Assembly (NCBI GenBank): GCA_016927855.1
Contig: JAFGLV010000177.1
Location: 1-48,374, forward strand
DNA from: Sedimentisphaerales bacterium
GTDB lineage: Bacteria > Planctomycetota > Phycisphaerae > Sedimentisphaerales > Anaerobacaceae
Reading direction: 5' to 3'
DNA: 48,374 bases
Shown here piece after piece: positions 24,609-34,996 of this stretch. A program made the position numbers and the translations under genes. The stretch's first letter is position 1, and every line of letters starts with the position of its first letter. The notes under the pieces are model-generated. The model worked only from the letters and a program-made list of their open reading frames with translations, did no database searches and was not told the origin of the DNA.

Positions 24609-26936
24609 CTAGCTCTGCGCGGGGTCTTTCTCGTCTTCGGTGCTGTCGGCGTGCAGGAGGGGCTCGGCAGGATTGTCGGTTGCCTTCGGCTGCGCTTTGT
24701 CGGCGATCGCGTAGCTCTCGATGATGGTCAGCAGGCTCAGGAGGAAACTCACGGTGCTCTCGGCACCCTGGTTGCCGTTGATCCCGCCGGGCATGAGGCC
24801 GTCGGAACAGCCTTTGGTGGTGAAATCGTAAAGAGCAGTACCGAGGTCGTTGGCGCCGAGGAACCAGTCGAAAGCCCGGCGTTGGAGCGTGAGAAACTGC
24901 GGGTTCTTTGTCGCGTCGTAGGCCGCCCGGAGCATCATGACGGCACCGGCGGCTTCGATGGGCTGCTGATCGAATTCGGCGCGAGGTTTGCCACGTTCGT
25001 ACCAACCGTTGCAGCCGACGAAGCTGAAGTGATCGCCGTCAAAGGTGTTCTCCAGGAGGAAGTCGGCGGTCTTCTGCGCGACCTCAAGGCAACGGCTGTT
25101 GCCCAGGTTCTCGCCTGCAACGAAGAGCGCGTGAGGCAAAACCGCGTTGTCGTAGGTCAGAATGTCCTCGAACCAGTCCCAGTCGGGGTAGCAGCTCTCT
25201 TCGTACTGGCGGACCAGGCCGTCCGCGGCCACTTCCAACTCACGCTTGATGTCGCTGGCGCCCGGGAAACGCCTGAGATAGTCGCACATACCCAGCACGG
25301 CGTACGCCATACCCCGTGGATGCTGCCTCGGCACCAGCCCCACGGATCGGTCGAAACAATCCTTGGCGACGGACAGATACGACGGCGATGGCGGCGTAGC
25401 GATGACGGCTCCCCAGGCCCACAGAACTCGACCGAAGGCATCGTGCGCCGGCTCGTCGGCCCACCAGCCTCGGTCGAAATCCATGAAGTTGCGGATCGTA
25501 CCGTCCGGATTCTGGGCATGGACCAGGAAGGACAGGTAGATGTCGAGCAGGCGCAAGGCCTGCGCATCGGGATACTGCGAGTGATACCAGGTCATCGCGA
25601 TCAGGCCGCGCGCGTTGTCGTCGGTGCAATAGCCGTGCGCGCGGTTGGGAATCGTGAACTTGGCGTGCTGGTACAGGCCGGTGTCGTCCGTGAGGCGGAT
25701 GAGGTGATCCAGCGCTGGCTCGGGGACCTCGATATTGGACAAGGTCTCGGCCGCTGTCAGCGCGCTGCCGCTCGTGACATGCGCGGAAAAGTCAGTTTCG
25801 CAGAACAGCTCCCAGTAGGTTTGTCCGATCCGAGGCCAGGTCCGCGAACGTCCATAGTCATAAGCCTCTCCACGCAGCGAGTAGAACAGCGCATCGTCTT
25901 TCAAAATGGCGATGACCTCTTGCGCGAGCCGATCGGAATCGGCAAACGGGACCAGGCAGCCGCGGCCGTCCGCCAGCAGTTCGGTCGCGGCCCAATAGGG
26001 GGTCGAGACGACGGCCTTGCCCGTCCCGACCGCAAAGGCCAGCGTGCCGCTGGTCAGTTGCGCGTGGCTCAAGTACGGCGTCACGTAGACGTCGGCGGCG
26101 CAGAGGAAATTGTGCAGCTCGGCGTCGTCCACGAAGCGGTTATGGAAGATGACGTGGTCTTCCAGACGCAGGTCTTTGACCATCTGCTGGAGGCTGAAGC
26201 GATAGGATTCGCCTTCGTATTTCAGTACGAGCGGGTGAGTCATCCCCAGGACGATATACATGACGCTGGGCTCGGCGGCCACGATCTCAGGCATGGCGCG
26301 CAGCATGTACTCGATGCCTTTGTTCTTGTTGATGAGCCCGAACGTCAGAATCGTCCGCCTGCCCTCCAGGCCGAACTTGTGCTTGTAGTAGTTGCTGTCG
26401 ACGAAGGGCAGATCGGGGATGCCGTGGGGGATCAGGCGGGCCTTCTTGGTATCGATGCCGTAAATGTCCGCGAGCATGGTCACGCCTCGTTCGTTCATGG
26501 TCACGACCAGGTCCGAACAGTCGCAAAGGTCCATCATCGATTTGCGGTAGTCCGGCTGCGGATGGTCGAGCACGGTGTGCAGCGTCGTGACAACCGGCGC
26601 CTTGAGCCGCTTGAGCAGCAGACTCAGGTACGAGCCGGCGTCGCCTCCGAACAGGCCGAACTCGTGCTGGACCGAGACGAGGTCCACATGGCTGAAATTG
26701 ATGTAGTCGGCGGCACAGAGGTAGTCCCGGCGGACGTTCTGACGCACCTCGAACTTGACCGGGTCACTGTACTTGAGGGCATGATCCGAACACATGGTCA
26801 CGATGAGCGGTTCGAATCGGCCACCGGCAGCGGCCTCGACGTTGCGTACGAGGTCGGCGGTGAATGTCGCGATGCCGCACCTTCGCGGCGGGAAGGTCGA
26901 GATGAAGACGATTCTCTTGTTGGCGTCCTTGGCCAT
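24609..26936 (-). CDS. GT4-type glycosyltransferase with C-terminal six-hairpin-like domain
   Basis: A 775-residue cytoplasmic enzyme. The N-terminal half (1-about 400) is a GT-B fold: FISTFPPRRCGIATFTADL, VSVQHEFGLFGGDAG, TTLHTVLDHP, IPHGIPDLPF, LTFGLINKNKGIEYMLRAMPEI and GRGCLVPFADSDRLA. The C-terminal half (about 430-740) has HGYCTDDNARGLI, NFMDFDRGWW, DWFEDILTYDNAVLPHAL and RGKPRAEFDQQPIEA, resembling an alpha/alpha-barrel seen in epimerase or mannosidase-type proteins. Such two-domain proteins occur near mannan or storage-glycan genes in other bacteria; the sugar handled here is not determinable. The start is ATG 26936; the ribosome site is weak, and upstream in-frame codons give no homology. 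It is divergent from the Rrf2 operon. Confidence 0.8.
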   Translation of the reverse strand: MAKDANKRIVFISTFPPRRCGIATFTADLVRNVEAAAGGRFEPLIVTMCSDHALKYSDPVKFEVRQNVRRDYLCAADYINFSHVDLVSVQHEFGLFGGDAGSYLSLLLKRLKAPVVTTLHTVLDHPQPDYRKSMMDLCDCSDLVVTMNERGVTMLADIYGIDTKKARLIPHGIPDLPFVDSNYYKHKFGLEGRRTILTFGLINKNKGIEYMLRAMPEIVAAEPSVMYIVLGMTHPLVLKYEGESYRFSLQQMVKDLRLEDHVIFHNRFVDDAELHNFLCAADVYVTPYLSHAQLTSGTLAFAVGTGKAVVSTPYWAATELLADGRGCLVPFADSDRLAQEVIAILKDDALFYSLRGEAYDYGRSRTWPRIGQTYWELFCETDFSAHVTSGSALTAAETLSNIEVPEPALDHLIRLTDDTGLYQHAKFTIPNRAHGYCTDDNARGLIAMTWYHSQYPDAQALRLLDIYLSFLVHAQNPDGTIRNFMDFDRGWWADEPAHDAFGRVLWAWGAVIATPPSPSYLSVAKDCFDRSVGLVPRQHPRGMAYAVLGMCDYLRRFPGASDIKRELEVAADGLVRQYEESCYPDWDWFEDILTYDNAVLPHALFVAGENLGNSRCLEVAQKTADFLLENTFDGDHFSFVGCNGWYERGKPRAEFDQQPIEAAGAVMMLRAAYDATKNPQFLTLQRRAFDWFLGANDLGTALYDFTTKGCSDGLMPGGINGNQGAESTVSFLLSLLTIIESYAIADKAQPKATDNPAEPLLHADSTEDEKDPAQS

Positions 26937-27303
26937 ACCCGTAATCCAAACTGAGTGTCGCGGCCTGATTGGGTTCCTATCATAGACGGCGACCACTTGT
27001 TCGTCAATAAGCTTGGCTCGACGGTGCAGGGACCCGAGTTTTGCTCGGCCATATATCATCAACGGGTGGTACATCGCGAAGTGCGTTCTCCCATATATGG
27101 GGGTACGGCAGGTAGGCCGATGAAAATCATCACCATTTTTATAGGAAATGCAGCGCACCGCTTGCGTTACGGCGAACCGCGGACAAAATGGAAAGTAAAT
27201 TTCAAGCTGAGGATAGATTCTGTGTCGTTCTCGGGCACAGGGGCTTGACGGTGGCGTAGACGTTGTATAGTATTGAAGTGGGAATAGTAGGAGATATACG
27301 ACA
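26937..27303. promoter_or_regulatory. divergent promoter region between the glycosyltransferase and the Rrf2 operon
   Basis: An AT-richer interval. It contains the perfect palindrome CCCATATATGGG (27090-27101) and a partial copy GCCATATATC (27049-27058), both closer to the glycosyltransferase side. The Rrf2 promoter is at its right end. No gene is seen. Confidence 0.45.
27245..27273 (+). promoter_or_regulatory. sigma70-like promoter of the cysteine/Fe-S operon
   Basis: TTGACG (27245-27250) and TAGTAT (27268-27273) with a 17-base spacer; TATAGT with a 15-base spacer overlaps. AGGAG at 27289-27293 precedes the ATG at 27304 by 10 bases. Confidence 0.5.
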
Positions 27304-27735
27304 ATGAAACTATCCACGAGAACGCGTTACGGCATGCGGGCGGTCATTGAGCTGGCCCACCACGAGGAGAAGCGCCCGCTTCAGCTCAAGGTGATCGCCG
27401 AGCGTCAGGGGATTTCGGTCAAGTACCTCGAGCAGTTGATGAGCCTGTTGCGCTCGGCGGGATTCGTCCGGAGTATTCGAGGCTCCAAAGGGGGTTACGT
27501 TTTGGCGCGTCCGGCCGACCAGATCAACGTGTATGAAATCTTCCGATGTCTCGAAGGCGCCGTCACGACAGCCGAGTGCACCGACGACGCGGCCTACTGC
27601 GAACGGGCGGCCGATTGCGCCGCGCGGGAGATCTGGCTGCGCGTGGAAGAAGCCATCCACGGCGTGCTCGGCTCATTGACTCTGGCCGATGTGGTCCAAC
27701 AGGCGAAGGCCTGCGAGGTTGAGTATCAGATATAG
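27304..27735 (+). CDS. Rrf2 family transcriptional regulator (IscR/CymR-like)
   Basis: A 143-residue winged-helix regulator opening with [17 protein letters not shown], the Rrf2 signature. The HTH is at about 28-50 ([22 protein letters not shown]) and the wing [11 protein letters not shown] follows. Three cysteines (C92, C99, C105) fall almost exactly where IscR carries its cluster ligands (92, 98, 104), so an Fe-S cluster is plausible; CymR, the cysteine-metabolism repressor of the same family, lacks them. It is first in an operon with cysK, cysE, nadA, metY, nifU and nifS, which fits autoregulation in response to Fe-S or cysteine supply. The fourth IscR ligand (His 107) has no obvious counterpart. 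Confidence 0.88.
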   Translation: MKLSTRTRYGMRAVIELAHHEEKRPLQLKVIAERQGISVKYLEQLMSLLRSAGFVRSIRGSKGGYVLARPADQINVYEIFRCLEGAVTTAECTDDAAYCERAADCAAREIWLRVEEAIHGVLGSLTLADVVQQAKACEVEYQI

Positions 27736-27749
27736 ACTTAGGAGGCGAC

Positions 27750-28700
27750 ATGAGTGCCGTTTTCGAGGACATCGTGGCAGCCGTGGGATATACCCCGCTC
27801 GTGCGGATCAACCGGCTTGGCTCAGGTCGCGCGACCGTTCTGGCCAAACTCGAATCGAAGAACCCTTGTGGCAGCGTCAAGGACCGGATTGCCAAGTACA
27901 TGATCGAAGCGGCTCTGGAGCAGGGAGCGATCAAGTCGGACACGATGATTGTCGAGCCGACCAGCGGCAATACCGGCATCGGACTGGCCTGCATCTGCGC
28001 TTCCAGAGGGCTCAGGTTGACGTTGACGATGCCGGAATCGATGAGCCTCGAGAGACGCAAGCTGCTCCAGCTCTTCGGTGCCAGGATTGTCCTGACGCCA
28101 GCCGAGCGCGGGATGTCCGGCGCGGTGCAGAAGGCCGAGCAGATTGTGGCGGAGAACCCGAACGCCTTCATGCCTCAGCAGTTCAAGAACCCGGCTAATC
28201 CCGAAGCGCACCGCCAGACCACGGCCAAGGAGATCTGGGTCGACACCGACGGCAACGTCGATATTCTGGTGTCCGGCGTCGGTACCGGAGGCACCTTGAC
28301 GGGATGCGGCGAGGTCCTCAAGGAAAAGAACCCCGATCTGCGGGTCATCGCCGTCGAGCCCAAGGATTCGCCGGTGCTCTCGGGTGGCAGTCCGGGGCCG
28401 CACAAGATCCAGGGGATCGGCGCCGGGTTCGTTCCCGACGTGCTGAACGTGGGTCTGATTGACGAGATCATCCAGGTAGCTAATGAGGACGCGCTGCGGA
28501 CGGCCGGACAGTTGGCTGCCAAGGAAGGTATCCTCTCGGGCATCAGCGGCGGCGCCAACGTCTGGGCGGCCCTCCAGGTGGCCGAGCGGCCCGAGAACGA
28601 AGACAAGACCATCGTCACCTTCATCTGCGACACGGGCGAACGTTATATCTCGACGGAATTGTATGATGGATTACCGGAGCCGGAGAAAGCTCCGGCGTAG
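27750..28700 (+). CDS. cysK: cysteine synthase A (O-acetylserine sulfhydrylase)
   Basis: A 316-residue PLP enzyme converting O-acetylserine and sulfide to cysteine. NPCGSVKDR places the PLP lysine at K44. [10 protein letters not shown] (71-80) binds the substrate carboxylate, GTGGTLTG binds phosphate, and [12 protein letters not shown] is the C-terminal family signature. Length is typical. AGGAGG lies 7 bases before the ATG, 14 bases after the Rrf2 stop. The next gene encodes its partner serine acetyltransferase; in many bacteria the two form the cysteine synthase complex. Confidence 0.95.
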   Translation: MSAVFEDIVAAVGYTPLVRINRLGSGRATVLAKLESKNPCGSVKDRIAKYMIEAALEQGAIKSDTMIVEPTSGNTGIGLACICASRGLRLTLTMPESMSLERRKLLQLFGARIVLTPAERGMSGAVQKAEQIVAENPNAFMPQQFKNPANPEAHRQTTAKEIWVDTDGNVDILVSGVGTGGTLTGCGEVLKEKNPDLRVIAVEPKDSPVLSGGSPGPHKIQGIGAGFVPDVLNVGLIDEIIQVANEDALRTAGQLAAKEGILSGISGGANVWAALQVAERPENEDKTIVTFICDTGERYISTELYDGLPEPEKAPA

Positions 28701-28725
28701 ACGCGGATCGGTATCGGACGACGGA

Positions 28726-29661
28726 ATGATCGAAAAGAAGCTGACGGACAAGCGGCTTGAGAGGCTCGTGGACCAGATCGCCAGAACCTACCGGGGCGAT
28801 TCGGGCATCAATTTCATCGACGCGGCCAACCTGCCTGTGCGTGGACAAATCCTGGAGGTCCTCGATCTCCTGTTCGAGGTGTTGTTCCCGGGACATACCG
28901 GCACCAAAGCTGTCAGCCAGTCGAACGTCAAGTACGTGGTCGGCGACCTCCTGAGCCAGATCTACGCCGGTTTGGTCGATCAGGTCAAACGCGCCTATCA
29001 ATACCAGTGTCGCATCCGAAAGTGCGCCGACTGCAACTGCGAGAAGATGAGCCGCAAGGTGACACTCGAGCTCTTGGGCGAGCTGCCGCGAATACGCGAG
29101 CTGCTCAAAGGGGACGTTTGCGCCGCGTACGACGGAGACCCGGCGGCGCGCAGCTATGAGGAGATCGTGATCAGCTATCCCTGCATCATTGCTATCGGCG
29201 TTCACCGCATCGCGCACGAGCTGCACGTCCGCCAAGTGCCGCTGATCCCTCGCATCATGTCGGAATGCGCGCACGCGAAAACCGGCATCGACATTCATCC
29301 CGGCGCCGTGATCGGCAAGAACTTCTTCATTGACCACGGAACTGGCGTCGTTATCGGCGAGACCACGATCATCGGTGACAACGTGAAAATCTACCAGGGC
29401 ACCACGCTGGGCGCGATGAGCTTTCGACGCGACCAGCGCGGACGTATCATCAAGGGAGGCAAGCGTCATCCGACGATCGAAGACGACGTCACGATCTACG
29501 CCGAAGCCACCATCCTGGGCGACGTCACGATCGGCAAAGGCGCCATCATCGGCGGCAATACCTGGATCAAGGAATCGGTACCGCCGGGCGTGACGGTGTC
29601 GAGCCCGAATCCCGATCTGATCTATCGAAAGCACAAGAAAGTCACGGCCGGGCGCCCATGA
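28726..29661 (+). CDS. cysE: serine O-acetyltransferase, long form with a cysteine cluster
   Basis: A 311-residue acetyl-CoA:serine acetyltransferase producing O-acetylserine. The C-terminal left-handed hexapeptide-repeat helix is clear: GIDIHPGAVIGKNFFIDHGTGVVIGETTIIGDNVKIYQGTTLGA and IYAEATILGDVTIGKGAIIGGNTWI. The helical N-terminal domain is extended and carries a four-cysteine cluster, C95, C100, C103 and C105 (CRIRKCADCNC), not found in the classical enterobacterial enzyme. The ATG at 28726 follows the cysK stop by 25 bases. The cluster could bind zinc or Fe-S, or be a redox switch; that is inference. It overlaps nadA by 4 bases. Confidence 0.92.
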   Translation: MIEKKLTDKRLERLVDQIARTYRGDSGINFIDAANLPVRGQILEVLDLLFEVLFPGHTGTKAVSQSNVKYVVGDLLSQIYAGLVDQVKRAYQYQCRIRKCADCNCEKMSRKVTLELLGELPRIRELLKGDVCAAYDGDPAARSYEEIVISYPCIIAIGVHRIAHELHVRQVPLIPRIMSECAHAKTGIDIHPGAVIGKNFFIDHGTGVVIGETTIIGDNVKIYQGTTLGAMSFRRDQRGRIIKGGKRHPTIEDDVTIYAEATILGDVTIGKGAIIGGNTWIKESVPPGVTVSSPNPDLIYRKHKKVTAGRP

Positions 29662-30596
29662 GCCTCGCATCGGAGAGTATCTTGGACAATCGTCTGCTTA
29701 GCAGGATCAAGGAGTTGAAGGCGCGACGTCGTGCCGTCATCCTCGCGCACAACTATCAGCCGGATGAAATCCAGGACCTCGCGGATTTCTGCGGCGACTC
29801 GCTTGGCCTGAGCGTGCAGGCGTCACGGACGGACGCGGAGGTCATCGTTTTCTGTGGCGTTCGCTTCATGGCCGAGACCGCGGCGATTCTCTCGCCCGAC
29901 AAGCTCGTGCTCATGCCGGAGCCCAAGGCGGGCTGCCCGATGGCCGACATGATCGACGCCGAGCAGTTGCGCCAGTTGAAGGGCCAGCACCCCGACGCGT
30001 TGGTAGTGTGCTATGTGAACAGCTCCGCGGAGGTCAAGGCCGAGAGCGACTACTGCTGCACGAGCGCCAACGCGGTTGAAGTCGTCAGATCGCTACCGGC
30101 CGATCGGGAGATTATCTTCGTTCCCGACCAGCACCTGGGGCGCTTCGTGCAGGAGCGGACGGGCCGGGACCTGGTCCTCTGGCCCGGCTACTGCGCGACG
30201 CATGTCCTGATCGCAGAGTACGACATTGATAAGGCGCGGCGTGAACTTCCGGGCGCGGTCGTCATGGCCCATCCGGAGTGCTCCGAGCCGGTCAAGGCGA
30301 TGGCCGACGAATTGCTCAGCACCGGACAGATGCTCAAGTTCGTCAAGACCAGCAACGCGACGCGGTTCATTGTCGCTACGGAGGTTGGCATCCTGCACGC
30401 TCTGAGAAAGGTCAGACCCGACGCGGAATTCGTCGCGGCCAGTGCGCGGGGCGTCTGTCCGAACATGAAGAAGACCACCCTCGACAAGCTCGTGGCATCG
30501 CTGGAGAACCTGCAATACGAAATCCGCGTACCGCCGGAGGTTGCCGCACGAGCCAGAAGGGCGCTGGAACGGATGGTGGAAGTCCTGCCGGCGTGA
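29658..30596 (+). CDS. nadA: quinolinate synthase A
   Basis: A 312-residue [4Fe-4S] enzyme condensing iminoaspartate with dihydroxyacetone phosphate to quinolinate in NAD synthesis. ILAHNYQPDEIQDLADFCGDS is the family opening. Cluster cysteines by family spacing are C93 (AGCPMAD), C179 (GYCATH) and C267 (GVCPNMKK). The start overlaps the cysE stop (ATGA), indicating translational coupling. nadB and nadC are not in the window. Its presence in a sulfur/Fe-S operon is notable because the enzyme depends on the cluster machinery encoded downstream. Confidence 0.94.
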   Translation: MSLASESILDNRLLSRIKELKARRRAVILAHNYQPDEIQDLADFCGDSLGLSVQASRTDAEVIVFCGVRFMAETAAILSPDKLVLMPEPKAGCPMADMIDAEQLRQLKGQHPDALVVCYVNSSAEVKAESDYCCTSANAVEVVRSLPADREIIFVPDQHLGRFVQERTGRDLVLWPGYCATHVLIAEYDIDKARRELPGAVVMAHPECSEPVKAMADELLSTGQMLKFVKTSNATRFIVATEVGILHALRKVRPDAEFVAASARGVCPNMKKTTLDKLVASLENLQYEIRVPPEVAARARRALERMVEVLPA

Positions 30597-30617
30597 ATGC
30601 GCCCTAGCACACCCTGA

Positions 30618-31922
<1,305 letters not shown>

Positions 31923-31952
31923 GTCCCATTCACGTGAAGGGCTTGGATAGGC

Positions 31953-32834
31953 ATGTGGGATTATACGGACAAGGTCAGAGATCATTTCTTCAATCCTCGC
32001 AACGTCGGGGAGATTGAGGACCCGGACGGCGTCGGCGAGGTCGGCTCACTGGCATGCGGCGACGCGCTGAAGCTGACCTTCAAGCTCGGTCAGGACGGCC
32101 GCATTGTGGATGCCAAGTTCAAGACCTTCGGCTGCGCCAGCGCGATCGCGTCTTCGTCGGTGCTGACAGAGCTGATCAAAGGCAAGACTCTCGACGAAGC
32201 GATGAACGTGACGAACAAGGACATCGCCGAGTACCTGGGCGGGTTGCCTGAGCAGAAGATGCACTGCTCGGTGATGGGTCGTGAGGCGCTGGAGGCGGCC
32301 ATCGAAAACTACCGCGGCGGCGCGACCGACAAGCACGAACTCGAAGGCCATATCGTCTGCACCTGTTTTGGTGTCACCGACAAGGAGATCGAGCGCGTCA
32401 TTAGCGAGAACGACCTGACGACGGTCGAGCAGGTGACGAACTACTGCAAAGCCGGCGGCGGCTGCGGCGGCTGTCACGGCGAGATCGAGAAGATCATCCA
32501 ACGCGTGCAGGGCGAGAAAGTCAAAGAGCGCCGCGCGCCGGCGCCCCGAAAGGGCAAGAAGCTGACCAACATCCAGAAGATGCAATTGGTCCAGCAGACG
32601 ATCAACGAGCAGGTGCGTCCCGCCCTGAGGGCGCACGGCGGCAACATCGAGCTGGTCGACGTCGTCGATAACAAGGTGATCGTAGCGTTTCGCGGCATGT
32701 GTGCTCAATGCCATCTGGCCGAGTTCACGATGAAGGACGTCGTGGAGACCAAGCTGCGAGAGTTCGTGGCGGAGGACCTCTTCGTCGAGGAGGACAGGGA
32801 TTCGGTCGACGAGCACCACGTCCACAGAGGATAA
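31953..32834 (+). CDS. nifU: NifU-like Fe-S cluster scaffold protein
   Basis: A 293-residue three-domain NifU. The IscU-like domain (1-about 125) has scaffold cysteines C35 (LACGD), C61 (FGCAS) and C105 (MHCSV). The central BFD-type [2Fe-2S] domain (about 130-185) has C136, C138, C171 and C174 (CTCFG ... CGGC). The C-terminal NFU domain (about 205-280) has CAQC (C250, C253). It receives sulfur from NifS and passes clusters to apoproteins. The stop is directly followed by the nifS start. There are no nitrogenase genes here, so this is general Fe-S assembly, as in other anaerobes that use a NIF-type system. Confidence 0.94.
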   Translation: MWDYTDKVRDHFFNPRNVGEIEDPDGVGEVGSLACGDALKLTFKLGQDGRIVDAKFKTFGCASAIASSSVLTELIKGKTLDEAMNVTNKDIAEYLGGLPEQKMHCSVMGREALEAAIENYRGGATDKHELEGHIVCTCFGVTDKEIERVISENDLTTVEQVTNYCKAGGGCGGCHGEIEKIIQRVQGEKVKERRAPAPRKGKKLTNIQKMQLVQQTINEQVRPALRAHGGNIELVDVVDNKVIVAFRGMCAQCHLAEFTMKDVVETKLREFVAEDLFVEEDRDSVDEHHVHRG

Positions 32835-34004
32835 ATGATGAGCACGGTTTATTTCGACAACAACGCGACGACGAAGGTGGCTCCGGAGGTCTTCGAAGCG
32901 ATGGAGCCCTACTTCTGTCACCTCTACGGGAACCCGTCGAGCATGCACACGTTCGGCGGGCGCGTCGGCGTCAAGGTGCGCGACGCACGCGAGTCCGTCG
33001 CAGACCTGCTGGGCTGCGACCCGAGCGAGGTGATCTTCACGAGCTGCGGCACCGAGAGCGACAGCGCCGCAATCCTGGGGACGCTGGTCGCGATTCCGAA
33101 CAAGCGCAAGGTCATCACCACCCGCGTCGAGCACCCGGCGGTGCTCGCGGCCTGTCGTGACCTCGAAAACCGAGGCTACCAGGTCGTCGAGCTGGGCGTC
33201 GACAAGCTGGGCCGGCTCGACCTGGACGAGCTGGAGAGCGAGCTTGACGACGACACTGCGCTGGTGACGATCATGTGGGCCAACAACGAGACCGGCGTGA
33301 TCTTCCCCATCGAGCAGATTGCCGAAATGGTGACGAGCCGAGGGATCGTCTTCCACACCGACGCCGTCCAGATTGTCGGCAAGATGCCGTTGAACCTTTC
33401 GCAAAGCCGGATCAACCTGCTAAGCCTGTCCGGTCACAAGCTGCACGCGCCCAAAGGTGTCGGCGTCCTCTACGTCAAGAAGGGCACGCGCATCACCCCG
33501 CTCCTGCTCGGGGGACACCAGGAGGGTGGCCGGCGGGCCGGCACCGAAAACGTGCCTGGCATCGTCGGTCTCGGCAAAGCCTGCGAGCTGGCCGGACTGA
33601 ACATGAAGGACGAAAACACCCGCGTCAAAGCCCTGCGCGACAAGCTTGAGGCCGCCATTCTGGCCCGCTGTCCCGACAGCCGCGTCAACGGCGACACCGC
33701 TCATCGTCTGCCCAACACGACCAACATCAGCTTCGAGTACATCGAAGGTGAGGCGATCCTGCTCATGCTCGACCGCTTCGGCATCTGCGCCAGCAGCGGC
33801 TCGGCATGCACGTCCGGCTCCCTGGAGCCTTCCCACGTCCTGCGCGCGATGGGTGTGCCGTTCACCGCGGCGCACGGGTCGATTCGCTTTAGCCTGAGCC
33901 GCTACAACACTGAAGAAGAGGTCGACCTGACTATCGACAAGATGCCCTCTATCATCACCCGCCTCCGCGAGCTGTCCCCCTTCGTCCAGCACGCGCAGGC
34001 CTGA
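32835..34004 (+). CDS. nifS: cysteine desulfurase, NifS type
   Basis: A 389-residue class V PLP aminotransferase-fold enzyme releasing sulfur from cysteine for cluster assembly. VYFDNNATTKVAPEV opens the protein. HTDAVQ and SGHKLHAPKGVG give the PLP lysine K202. GGHQEGGRRAGTENV is the family phosphate-site signature. SSGSACTSGSLEPSHVL contains the persulfide cysteine C325, in the short loop typical of NifS/IscS rather than SufS. It starts at the base following the nifU stop. Last gene of the operon. Confidence 0.94.
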   Translation: MMSTVYFDNNATTKVAPEVFEAMEPYFCHLYGNPSSMHTFGGRVGVKVRDARESVADLLGCDPSEVIFTSCGTESDSAAILGTLVAIPNKRKVITTRVEHPAVLAACRDLENRGYQVVELGVDKLGRLDLDELESELDDDTALVTIMWANNETGVIFPIEQIAEMVTSRGIVFHTDAVQIVGKMPLNLSQSRINLLSLSGHKLHAPKGVGVLYVKKGTRITPLLLGGHQEGGRRAGTENVPGIVGLGKACELAGLNMKDENTRVKALRDKLEAAILARCPDSRVNGDTAHRLPNTTNISFEYIEGEAILLMLDRFGICASSGSACTSGSLEPSHVLRAMGVPFTAAHGSIRFSLSRYNTEEEVDLTIDKMPSIITRLRELSPFVQHAQA

Positions 34005-34062
34005 AGGCGCGTGCTCGTACAGCGCGGCACTCTGCCGTTACCGGCGTCGGCCGCCATAGGCA

Positions 34063-34178
34063 CTTTGTCATGCCGAGCGGAGCAACGCGCAGTCGAGGCA
34101 TCTGGCTGCGAACGCGATATCTGTCCATGCCCAGCCAGATTCCTCCGCGCGGGCTTCGCCCTTGGTCGGAATGACAAA
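34063..34178. repeat. large imperfect inverted repeat after the nifS operon
   Basis: TTTGTCATGCCGAGCGGAGC ... GAGGCATCTGGCT on the left faces AGCCAGATTCCTCCGCGC ... GGTCGGAATGACAAA on the right. Arms extend over roughly 45 bases each. It lies between convergent genes (nifS and the hemerythrin-like gene) and may end transcription from both sides. Related to the repeats at 2391 and 8437. Confidence 0.55.
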
Positions 34179-34202
34179 TACCGCGTGCCTGTTCCAGTCT
34201 GC

Positions 34203-34910
34203 CTACGGCGTGAAGCGGGCCAGGTCGTACATGTCGAGCTTCCTCTCGATGGCTGCTACCTGAGCAACGATGCCTTGGAAGCCGGCCTCGCCGAACTTGT
34301 CGTGCTCGATGGCCTCGAACTGCTCGCCCAACTCGGCGTATTCTTCCGGCTCGATTACAGCGTGGATGTCGGGGAACAGCACCGTTCCTTCGTGGGCCGC
34401 GTGGGGTCGGTACATCCGAATGAAAGCCCGGATGTCACGCGATAGGCGCTCGGTAGGAGATGAATCGGTAAGCTGCTTCGCCTGTCGCTCGATTGCGTCG
34501 GTCAGTTGCCGACCAGCGGTGTGTTGGGCGCGAAGGACACCGACCAGTTCGATCTGCTTGCCGGCGCGGCCGAAGGCGGGGAAGATGAAGTTCTCCTCCA
34601 ACTTCTCGTGGTAGTCCTCAACGAACTCGCGAATGATTCGTGTGGTTCCGGTGAGCGCCTCGACCATCGTCTCGGCAGCCATCCCGTTGGAAGCCATGAC
34701 GTGTTCGTAGATCAGCAGCAGGCGATCGAGCACGGCGTGCTCGCGCATGAGGTCCTCCCCCGGCGTGACCTCGGTCTTCTCGGTCTCGGTGTTTTCGTTC
34801 GTCTCTCCGGCAGACGCAATTCGGCCCCAGACCAGCAGGCTGCCGGCGGAAAGGCCGGCGCCTTGGAACAGTCGTCGGCGCGTCAGATCGGCGTTCGATG
34901 TGCTCGACAT
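34203..34910 (-). CDS. Tat-exported hemerythrin-like protein
   Basis: A 235-residue protein with a twin-arginine-type leader (DLTRRRLFQGAGLSAGSLLVWG) and a four-helix hemerythrin HHE-type domain: DLMREHAVLDRLLLIYEH, FVEDYHEKLEENFIFPAF, VLRAQHTAGRQLTDAIE and MYRPHAAHEGTVLFPDIHAVI provide His and Glu ligands in family order. Hemerythrin-like domains bind a di-iron centre and can sense or store oxygen or NO, or handle iron. Export suggests an envelope role. The ATG at 34910 follows GGGTGA. It is convergent with nifS and in the same direction as the PAP2 and glycosyltransferase genes. Confidence 0.82.
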   Translation of the reverse strand: MSSTSNADLTRRRLFQGAGLSAGSLLVWGRIASAGETNENTETEKTEVTPGEDLMREHAVLDRLLLIYEHVMASNGMAAETMVEALTGTTRIIREFVEDYHEKLEENFIFPAFGRAGKQIELVGVLRAQHTAGRQLTDAIERQAKQLTDSSPTERLSRDIRAFIRMYRPHAAHEGTVLFPDIHAVIEPEEYAELGEQFEAIEHDKFGEAGFQGIVAQVAAIERKLDMYDLARFTP

Positions 34911-34996
34911 CGGCTCACCCTTTCAATGCGAAGGGTCATCTGCAGGAGTGTGGACCGATACGCGCGCAGAATCGACGGGGGATTTCCTCGCTACGG

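Noticed and set aside
26810..26822. GGTTCGAATC resembling a tRNA T-arm
   Set aside because: It lies within the coding sequence of the glycosyltransferase and no cloverleaf surrounds it.
31953..34004. Nitrogen fixation locus because of nifU and nifS
   Set aside because: No nitrogenase or other nif genes are present. NIF-type Fe-S assembly is used for general cluster building in many non-fixing anaerobes.
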